From an uncultured Bacilli bacterium (GTDB lineage Bacteria > Bacillota_I > Bacilli_A > RF39 > UBA660): DNA of 19,738 bases. Of this stretch, positions 15,426 to 19,738 are shown piece after piece (positions within the stretch are counted from its first letter, which is position 1; each line of letters begins with the position of its first letter). The notes below the pieces were generated by a model. The model was given only the letters and a program-made list of their open reading frames with translations. It had not been told where the DNA came from and ran no database searches. The translations under genes and the position numbers were made by a program. Where the stretch lies: assembly GCA_910587535.1 (NCBI GenBank), contig CAJUKM010000022.1, forward strand, positions 1 through 19,738, written 5' to 3'.

Positions 15426-15922
15426 ACCATATACCCGTTTTCGACGTGCAAACTTTCATTTATAATTATAAAGGCACTATCATCGATTCTTTTGATTGTG
15501 CTTTTTAATTTATTCAAATTTTTCTTTTTAAACTCAGTTAATAGAACCAATTTATTTTCTTCTACGCTGATAACGCTTACACCATAGCCTGAATCCTTTA
15601 GTTCATCAACCATATCTCTATTATCTAAGCTAGTCACAATAAAGGCTGTAAGTGTTCCTCTAACAAAATACTTGTTTATCAACCCTCCAACATAAGTTCC
15701 TACTGCATAACCGCCCGCATAGCTCAAAATAATAGCTAAATTAGTTTCTTCCGATGTCAACGTCTGCTTCGCTACAAAAAACCATATCAGGATCTCTATA
15801 AAGGCTAAAATCATCGATATAAAATTTTTACCTTTGACGAGAAGAATGGTCCTTACAGAGCCTATGCCGACGTCTATCATTCTGGCAAAAAAAACCTCTA
15901 AACACAAAATTATCGTTTTCAT
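15422..15922 (-). CDS. UPF0316 membrane protein (DUF5698 plus DUF2179)
   Basis: This is a 166-residue protein of the UPF0316/YebE type, of unknown function. The N-terminal half is three hydrophobic helices with the family pattern RMIDVGIGSVRTILLVKG, FIEILIWFFV and the glycine-rich AGGYAVGTYVGG. The C-terminal half is a small cytosolic alpha/beta DUF2179 domain ending in DDSAFIIINE. A TTG at 15958 would add 12 polar residues, but the ATG at 15922 puts the first helix at the N-terminus as in relatives, so it is preferred although its ribosome binding site is weak. Its stop codon overlaps the stop of the convergent Ca2+ ATPase, with no terminator between them. Confidence 0.88.
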   Translation of the reverse strand: MKTIILCLEVFFARMIDVGIGSVRTILLVKGKNFISMILAFIEILIWFFVAKQTLTSEETNLAIILSYAGGYAVGTYVGGLINKYFVRGTLTAFIVTSLDNRDMVDELKDSGYGVSVISVEENKLVLLTEFKKKNLNKLKSTIKRIDDSAFIIINESLHVENGYMV

Positions 15923-16032
15923 AATATTATTGTGCTCTATTTTTCTTAATTTAAACAAAACTTTTTGTGAAATTTAAATAGTATATTTTTGTCATATGGC
16001 ACCATAATAGTAGAGAAGAAAGGATTTTTGAT

Positions 16033-16233
16033 ATGGAAACACTACAGAAGATAGCATTAGTTTTCACTGTAATCGGTGCTCTTAACTGGGGCCTAGTCGG
16101 TTTATTAGAATTTGACCTAGTGGCAGCGCTTTTTGGTGAAATGACAGTACTTACTAGACTCGTGTACTCTTTAGTGGGAATATGTGGTCTCATCAACGTA
16201 GGTCTATTATTTATGCATTCTGAAACAAAGTAA
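16033..16233 (+). CDS. DUF378 small membrane protein
   Basis: A 66-residue protein with two hydrophobic helices, matching DUF378 (YuzA-like) in its signature ALNWGLVGLLEFDLV near the first helix and LVYSLVGICGLINVGLL in the second. Family function is unknown. AAAGGA lies 8-9 nt before the ATG. It is divergent from UPF0316, with 110 bp between, and is closed by hairpins at 16254-16305. I could not find a convincing promoter in the divergent gap. Confidence 0.88.
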   Translation: METLQKIALVFTVIGALNWGLVGLLEFDLVAALFGEMTVLTRLVYSLVGICGLINVGLLFMHSETK

Positions 16234-16237
16234 TTTT

Positions 16238-16254
16238 GTCTATAATAAATATTA
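16238..16254 (+). repeat. Direct repeat, left copy (17 bp, partner at 16527-16543)
   Basis: GTCTATAATAAATATTA occurs identically here and at 16527-16543. The copies are 289 bp apart and bracket the DUF378 terminator, tRNA-Arg and the tRNA terminator. The A/T-rich content makes chance possible. Confidence 0.6.
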
Positions 16255-16305
16255 CTTTGTCGAAGCAAAGTTGAAAAAGAGAATGAAAAAAACATTCTCT
16301 TTTTT
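16254..16305 (+). terminator. Terminator pair after DUF378
   Basis: A first hairpin ACTTTG (16254-16259)/CAAAGT (16266-16271) is followed by a strong one: AAAAAGAGAATG (16274-16285) pairs with CATTCTC plus Ts (16293-16304). The second has A and T flanks on both sides and should work in both directions. Confidence 0.85.
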
Positions 16306-16314
16306 AGTGCATTT

Positions 16315-16323
16315 TGATATAAT
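16315..16323 (+). promoter_or_regulatory. Extended -10 promoter of tRNA-Arg
   Basis: TGATATAAT (16315-16323) is a perfect extended -10, 12 bp before the tRNA. The -35 region would fall in the preceding terminator and is not conserved. Confidence 0.65.
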
Positions 16324-16335
16324 ATCGAAAGAAAA

Positions 16336-16412
16336 GCTCTTGTAGCTCATTTGGATAGAGCGATTCCCTCCGAAGGAATAGGTAGACGGTTCAAATCCGT
16401 CCAAGAGCACCA
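16336..16412 (+). tRNA. tRNA-Arg (anticodon CCG)
   Basis: A complete 77-nt cloverleaf is present: acceptor GCTCTTG/CAAGAGC, D arm GCTC/GAGC, anticodon stem ATTCC/GGAAT, T arm GACGG/CCGTC, and an encoded CCA (16410-16412). The anticodon loop CTCCGAA (16368-16374) gives CCG, reading the CGG arginine codon, which is rare in such an AT-rich genome. It stands alone, between terminators. Confidence 0.95.
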
Positions 16413-16424
16413 GTAAGAAAATAC

Positions 16425-16491
16425 CTTCTAACTTTTACTTAGAAGTTTAAAGTTAAAATCAACTTTCTTAAAAAAGATTGTTGATTTTTTT
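16425..16491 (+). terminator. Hairpin and terminator downstream of tRNA-Arg
   Basis: CTTCTAA (16425-16431)/TTAGAAG (16439-16445) forms a first hairpin. AAAATCAAC (16455-16463) pairs with GTTGATTTT (16480-16488), followed by a T run, forming the terminator. Confidence 0.8.
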
Positions 16492-16526
16492 GTTATATGG
16501 AAAACCATCCTACCAAGAAAGGGAGA

Positions 16527-16543
16527 GTCTATAATAAATATTA
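16527..16543 (+). repeat. Direct repeat, right copy
   Basis: This is the second copy of the 17-bp sequence at 16238-16254. It lies just upstream of the recombinase remnant. Confidence 0.6.
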
Positions 16544-16548
16544 AGTAA

Positions 16549-16804
16549 GAAATAACATTTGATAAATCATTAAAACAAAGATTAGAGTTTATTTATGAGT
16601 TTTCGCATTCTAATGACATCTCTTTTTAGACATTAAAAGATGATTTCAAGAATACTTACTTTAGTTAGTAAACAAGAAACAGAAAGAACTTCATAGAGAT
16701 CTAAAATAGGTTTGATACGTGCAATTAAGGCAAGTCATATAACATATCTAACGAATTTAACATTAGATGTAGACAAGAATTTTATAATTATTGTTTTTAT
16801 GTGA
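16549..16804 (+). pseudogene. Decayed fragment of a serine recombinase
   Basis: The 655 bp between the tRNA and cadC hold no intact gene, but two frames keep recombinase-like protein. From 16549 one frame reads KSLKQRLEFIYEF, then NDISF, a stop, and TLKDDFKNT. This parallels the serine-recombinase stretch around K/R-S-V-K-x-L and ISLKxDIDT-(S/T). From 16640 another frame reads ETERTS, a TAG stop at 16694-16696, then RSKIGLIRAIKASHI, which parallels ERTSERTKIGL-x-AIKxGHI at the start of the region after the catalytic domain. The TAG is one substitution from GAG. At least one frameshift, two stops and a deletion of perhaps a dozen codons separate the pieces, and the N-terminal catalytic serine region is not found. 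The match is from memory of the family and not a search. Confidence 0.5.
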
Positions 16805-16819
16805 CATATATTGATCTTG

Positions 16820-16864
16820 AAAAAAAGAAATAGCTTTAAAAACATGAAAGCTTTTTCTTTTTTT
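16820..16864. terminator. Hairpin with A and T flanks
   Basis: AGCTTT (16832-16837) pairs with AAAGCT (16847-16852); the stem is extended by A-rich and T-rich flanks and followed by a long T run. It probably terminated the decayed recombinase and now insulates the metal operon. Beyond it, 16865-16980 is plain A/T-rich sequence in which I see nothing. Confidence 0.75.
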
Positions 16865-16980
16865 CGACAATTATTTAGTTTAATTAAAATAAAAGATTTT
16901 AAAGTCTTGATGATGAAGAAACATCTAATAAGAGATAAAATGAACACTTACTATTAAATTACACTTTTTACCAAAACCCA

Positions 16981-17010
16981 TTGACAAGTGAATACATATT
17001 CAACTATAAT
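16981..17010 (+). promoter_or_regulatory. Promoter of the cadC-hma-cadA operon
   Basis: TTGACA (16981-16986), an 18-bp spacer and TATAAT (17005-17010) form a near-perfect promoter. Its spacer contains the ArsR-type operator, so repression would block RNA polymerase directly. Confidence 0.85.
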
Positions 17011-17034
17011 TAAGACGATTGAAGGGCAATTCAA
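16989..17034 (+). promoter_or_regulatory. Two ArsR/SmtB-type operator sites
   Basis: TGAATA-CA-TATTCA (16989-17002) is a perfect 6-2-6 inverted repeat, the core of the 12-2-12 operators bound by SmtB/CadC-type repressors. A second site with the same TGAA-N6-TTCA layout lies at 17020-17033 (TTGAA...TTCAA at 17019-17034). The centres are 31 bp apart, about three helical turns. Confidence 0.75.
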
Positions 17035-17067
17035 CTAAAATACATATAATATTATGGGAGGTAATTT

Positions 17068-17430
17068 ATGTCTAGAAGCGAATTCTCTTGCGATTGTAAT
17101 GTAATTCATCGAGAAGCTGTTGATGAAGTATTACAAAAAATGCCAAATGAAGACATATTTAACAAATTGGCAGATTTATTCAAACTGATAGGAGATACGA
17201 CAAGGTGTAGGATTCTTTTTGCATTAGATCAAAAGGAGATGTGCGTTTGTGATTTAGCAAATGTACTTAATATGACTAAATCGTCTATCTCACACCAACT
17301 TGCTGTTCTAAGAAGAAGTGGAGTTGTTAGATGTAGAAAAAATGGTAAAGAAGTTTATTATACTTTGGATGATGAGCATATTGTTAAACTGTTTGAAATT
17401 GGTTTAGAGCATATTAACCATAAAGGTTAA
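17068..17430 (+). CDS. cadC: ArsR/SmtB-family metal-sensing repressor, CadC-like
   Basis: A 120-residue winged-helix repressor that leaves DNA when it binds a metal such as Cd, Pb or Zn. Two candidate metal sites are visible. The alpha3N site has Cys8 and Cys10 in the N-terminal arm plus Cys59 and Cys61 in the MCVCDLA motif. The alpha5 site has Asp102, His104, His115 and His118 in the last helix, matching the D-x-H...H-x2-E/H pattern of SmtB. The recognition helix is SSISHQLAVLRRSGVV. GGGAGG lies 6 nt upstream of the ATG. The operators at 16989-17034 imply autoregulation. It is followed by the HMA protein and CadA, so it controls an efflux operon. Confidence 0.9.
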   Translation: MSRSEFSCDCNVIHREAVDEVLQKMPNEDIFNKLADLFKLIGDTTRCRILFALDQKEMCVCDLANVLNMTKSSISHQLAVLRRSGVVRCRKNGKEVYYTLDDEHIVKLFEIGLEHINHKG

Positions 17431-17456
17431 AAAAATAAGAAAGAAGAAGAATTAAA

Positions 17457-17681
17457 GTGAATAAATACAAATTTAAAATTAAAAATTTAGACTGTGCAAA
17501 TTGTGCCAATGAATTGGAAAGAGTTTTACAAAAAATTGATATTATAGAAAATGTTAGTATCAGTTTTATGACACAAAAACTAACTTTTGAATGTGCTGAA
17601 GAAAATAGGGAACAAGCATTGGAGACAATTAGAAAAGTGATAAAAAAAGAAGAACCACATGTAACAATAGAGGAAGTTTAG
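17457..17681 (+). CDS. Free-standing heavy-metal-associated (HMA) domain protein
   Basis: A 74-residue protein made of one ferredoxin-like HMA domain with the metal-binding LDCANCANELE motif (two Cys at residues 13 and 16). Zn/Cd pumps of the CadA/ZntA family usually carry this domain fused at the N-terminus; here it is a separate gene immediately upstream of an ATPase that lacks it. It may deliver metal to the pump or regulate it. The start codon is GTG, preceded by an A/G-rich AAGAAGAAGAA site. The next gene starts 5 bp after its stop. Confidence 0.88.
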   Translation: MNKYKFKIKNLDCANCANELERVLQKIDIIENVSISFMTQKLTFECAEENREQALETIRKVIKKEEPHVTIEEV

Positions 17682-17686
17682 CTATC

Positions 17687-19546
17687 ATGAGCCAAAAGAT
17701 GAATAGGCAATTAGTCAAGATAATTATTTCTCTTTTATTAGTTGTAATTTCTCTGTTACTTAAATTGAATAGCGAGTTATATAATAATATTTCATTTGTA
17801 ATCGCTTATATAATTATAGGTTATGATATTTTTTTAAAAGCATTTAGGAATATCTTTAAAGGTAAGGTTTTTGATGAAAACTTTTTAATGACAGTCGCTA
17901 CAATTGGGGCATTTTGTATAGGCGAGTTCCCTGAGGCAGTTGCAGTAATGCTTTTCTATCAAGTAGGAGAACTGTTCCAAAACTATGCAGTAGACAAGTC
18001 AAGAAAATCTGTAGCAAGTCTTATGGATATAAGGCCAGATTATGCGAATGTATATCGTAAAGATGAAATTGAACGTGTAGATCCAGATGGAGTTAATATT
18101 GGAGAAATCATATTAGTAAAACCTGGAGAAAAAATTCCTCTAGATGGAGTCGTAGTAGAAGGAGAATCAATGCTTAATACACAAGCTTTAACAGGAGAAT
18201 CAGTTCCAAGAAAAGTATCTATAAATGATGAAGTATTAAGCGGTTGCATAAACGGTGATGGAATATTAAAAATTAAAGTAAACAAAGAATTTGGAGAGTC
18301 GACCGTTAGTAAGATACTAGATTTAGTAGAAAATGCTAGTAACAGAAAATCGAAATCTGAAAACTTTATTAGCAAATTTGCAAAATATTATACTCCAGTT
18401 GTAGTAATAGTAGCAGTTCTTTTAGCAATAATTCCACCGCTTGTTATTAAAGAAACCTTATTTAGTGAATGGTTATATCGGGCCTTATCATTTTTAGTTG
18501 TTTCTTGTCCATGTGCTTTGGTTATTTCTATTCCATTATCATTCTTTGGAGGAATAGGAGCAGCTTCTAAAATGGGAATTTTGATAAAAGGAAGTAACTA
18601 CCTAGAAGCTCTTGCAAGTACAGAAATCGTTGTGTGTGATAAGACAGGGACATTAACAGAGGGAGTATTCAAAGTTCAAAAAATAGATGCCATTGGATAT
18701 TCTGATAATGATCTATTAAAATATGCAGCCTATGCAGAAAGCTTTTCTAATCATCCAATTTCACTTTCATTAAAACATGCATATAACAAAGAAATCGATG
18801 AAAAACTAGTTAGTAAAACACAAGAAATATCAGGCAAAGGTGTGAAAGCATTAGTAAATGGAAAGATAGTTTTAGTTGGAAATGAAAAGCTAATGAAAGA
18901 GTATGATATTAAATTTAAAAAAAGCGGATATGCCGGAACAATCGTATATGTTGCAATAAATGATGAATTTGCAGGAACAATCTTAATTGCTGATAAAATT
19001 AAAGAAGACTCTTATAAAGCCGTAAAATTATTTAAAATCAATAATGTTGAAAAAATTGTTATGCTAACAGGAGATCGTGAAAATATCAGTAAGTATGTTG
19101 CTAATGAGCTTAATTTAGATGAATATCATGCAGAATTGCTACCACAAGATAAAGTTGCTTGGGTAGAAAAATTAATGACGCAAAAGACATCTAAAGGAAA
19201 ACTAATCTTCGTTGGAGATGGAATCAATGATGCTCCAGTTCTAGCATTATCTGATATAGGAGTAGCAATGGGTGGTCTTGGAAGTGACGCGGCTATTGAA
19301 GCAGCTGATGTGGTTATTATGACTGATGAACCATCTAAAATTGCAAATTCTGTTCAGATTTCTAAAAAAACAATGAGAATTGTAAGACAAAATATAGTAT
19401 TTGCTATTGCAGTAAAAATAGCAATATTAATATTAAGTGCATTTGGTTTTGCTAGTATGTGGGCAGCAGTATTTGCCGATGTTGGAGTATCAGTTCTTGC
19501 AATAATAAATGCCTTAAGAATTTTGAGAATAAAGAAGCAGTTCTAA
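17687..19546 (+). CDS. cadA: CadA/ZntA-type Zn2+/Cd2+/Pb2+-exporting P1B-2 ATPase without N-terminal HMA domain
   Basis: The pump has 619 residues (about 700-730 when the HMA domain is fused) and exports soft divalent metals. Motifs are TGES (169-172), the metal-binding C274-P-C276 in helix M6, DKTGT with the phosphorylated Asp318, SNHP at 354-357 (the HP motif of heavy-metal pumps) and GDGINDAP (510-517). The last two helices carry the Lys in IAVKIAIL and the Asp in FADVGVSVLAIINALR, the pair typical of P1B-2 Zn/Cd pumps and absent from Cu pumps. AGGAAG in the end of the previous gene lies 10 nt before this ATG. A terminator follows. By eye its codons use fewer TCG, CTC and GTC than the Ca2+ ATPase, in keeping with a different origin. 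Confidence 0.95.
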   Translation: MSQKMNRQLVKIIISLLLVVISLLLKLNSELYNNISFVIAYIIIGYDIFLKAFRNIFKGKVFDENFLMTVATIGAFCIGEFPEAVAVMLFYQVGELFQNYAVDKSRKSVASLMDIRPDYANVYRKDEIERVDPDGVNIGEIILVKPGEKIPLDGVVVEGESMLNTQALTGESVPRKVSINDEVLSGCINGDGILKIKVNKEFGESTVSKILDLVENASNRKSKSENFISKFAKYYTPVVVIVAVLLAIIPPLVIKETLFSEWLYRALSFLVVSCPCALVISIPLSFFGGIGAASKMGILIKGSNYLEALASTEIVVCDKTGTLTEGVFKVQKIDAIGYSDNDLLKYAAYAESFSNHPISLSLKHAYNKEIDEKLVSKTQEISGKGVKALVNGKIVLVGNEKLMKEYDIKFKKSGYAGTIVYVAINDEFAGTILIADKIKEDSYKAVKLFKINNVEKIVMLTGDRENISKYVANELNLDEYHAELLPQDKVAWVEKLMTQKTSKGKLIFVGDGINDAPVLALSDIGVAMGGLGSDAAIEAADVVIMTDEPSKIANSVQISKKTMRIVRQNIVFAIAVKIAILILSAFGFASMWAAVFADVGVSVLAIINALRILRIKKQF

Positions 19547-19562
19547 TTAGGACTGCTCTTTT
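19535..19562 (+). terminator. Terminator after cadA
   Basis: AGCAGT (19536-19541) pairs with ACTGCT (19552-19557) around a palindromic CTAATTAG centre, followed by CTTTTCC. The cadA stop codon lies inside the hairpin. Confidence 0.7.
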
Positions 19563-19569
19563 CCTAAAT

Positions 19570-19609
19570 ATACCCCCTCATTTACAAAATACCCCCTGCA
19601 GTATATAAT
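19570..19609 (+). promoter_or_regulatory. Promoter with C-rich direct-repeat operator ahead of the csoR-like gene
   Basis: TTTACA (19581-19586), a 17-bp spacer and TATAAT (19604-19609) form a good promoter. ATACCCCCT occurs twice (19570-19578 and 19589-19597), 19 bp apart, flanking the -35. C/G runs with TA borders are typical of CsoR-family sites, so autoregulation is likely. Confidence 0.7.
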
Positions 19610-19625
19610 GATTTTGGTGATGAAA

Positions 19626-19738
19626 ATGAGCAATAATATAGTTAAAAAAACACATAGGGGTGAGGAAGAAAAGAAAACAATTAATAACAGACTAAATAGA
19701 ATTGAAGGACAAATAAAAGGAATAATGAAAATGATAAA
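19626..19738 (+). CDS. CsoR/RcnR/CstR-family repressor, 5' part only
   Basis: The first 37 codons are visible before the window ends. The motif INNRLNRIEGQIKGI is the helix-1 signature of the DUF156/CsoR family, all-helical tetrameric repressors that respond to Cu(I), Ni/Co, formaldehyde or persulfide. The ligand residues (Cys and His in helix 2) lie beyond the edge, so the inducer cannot be named. ATG 19626 is chosen because GGTGA ends 5 nt upstream; an ATG at 19620 overlaps that site. It is separated from cadA by a terminator and has its own operator and promoter, so it starts a second metal- or sulfur-stress unit. Confidence 0.85.
   Translation, partial: MSNNIVKKTHRGEEEKKTINNRLNRIEGQIKGIMKMI

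Noticed and set aside
16336..16412. tRNA-Arg 3' end as an attachment site with a second copy in the window
   Set aside because: No duplicate of the tRNA 3' end is seen downstream within the window, so integration at this tRNA cannot be shown.
16735..16947. 70-codon minus-strand open frame in the gap before cadC
   Set aside because: It is a Phe/Ile/Lys-rich translation running through a terminator hairpin and overlaps the recombinase remnant; there is no start signal.

Overview
The window looks like a low-GC Gram-positive (Firmicutes) chromosome. The evidence is strongly AT-rich DNA, a cell-wall/division gene cluster, a T-box leader ahead of an aminoacyl-tRNA synthetase operon, AGGAGG-type ribosome binding sites with GTG/TTG starts, and TTGACA/TATAAT promoters. 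The short archaeal-type aspartyl-tRNA synthetase and the overall style would fit an anaerobic coccus of the Tissierellia/Peptoniphilaceae sort, but that placement is a guess.

Layout. (1) 1-4414: the 3' end of an unidentified gene, a terminator, then ftsI/spoVD-type transpeptidase, mraY and ftsW, a rearranged dcw-type cluster in which each gene appears to be its own unit and murD is absent between mraY and ftsW. (2) 4434-6877: a promoter and T-box leader, then a catalytically dead-looking HisRS paralogue where hisS normally sits, then a short AspRS, closed by a bidirectional terminator. (3) 6865-9477, minus strand: three tandem paralogues of an unrecognised family of about 270-295 residues; the two upstream copies carry duplicated promoters. 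(4) 9533-12788: a minus-strand ABC/SMC-like ATPase divergent from a plus-strand group of a PH-like protein, a 107-residue orphan and a lone ClpA/ClpB-type AAA+ module. (5) 12846-16412: a P2B-type Ca2+ ATPase, a convergent UPF0316 membrane protein, a DUF378 membrane protein and tRNA-Arg(CCG). (6) 16413-19738: an accessory strip with a decayed serine-recombinase remnant, then an ArsR/CadC regulator with a clear operator, a free HMA metal-binding domain, a CadA-type Zn/Cd/Pb ATPase, and the start of a CsoR-family regulator under a C-rich direct-repeat operator.

How the genes work together. FtsI, MraY and FtsW all act in peptidoglycan synthesis. The T-box couples the HisRS-like protein and AspRS to tRNA charging, probably of tRNA-Asp. 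CadC, the HMA protein and CadA form a metal-sensing and export unit, probably imported, next to a tRNA gene and recombinase debris. The least explained parts, and the best candidates for undescribed biology, are the T-box-controlled HisRS pseudoenzyme, the three-paralogue array with its neighbouring ATPase, and the PH-like/orphan/AAA+ group.
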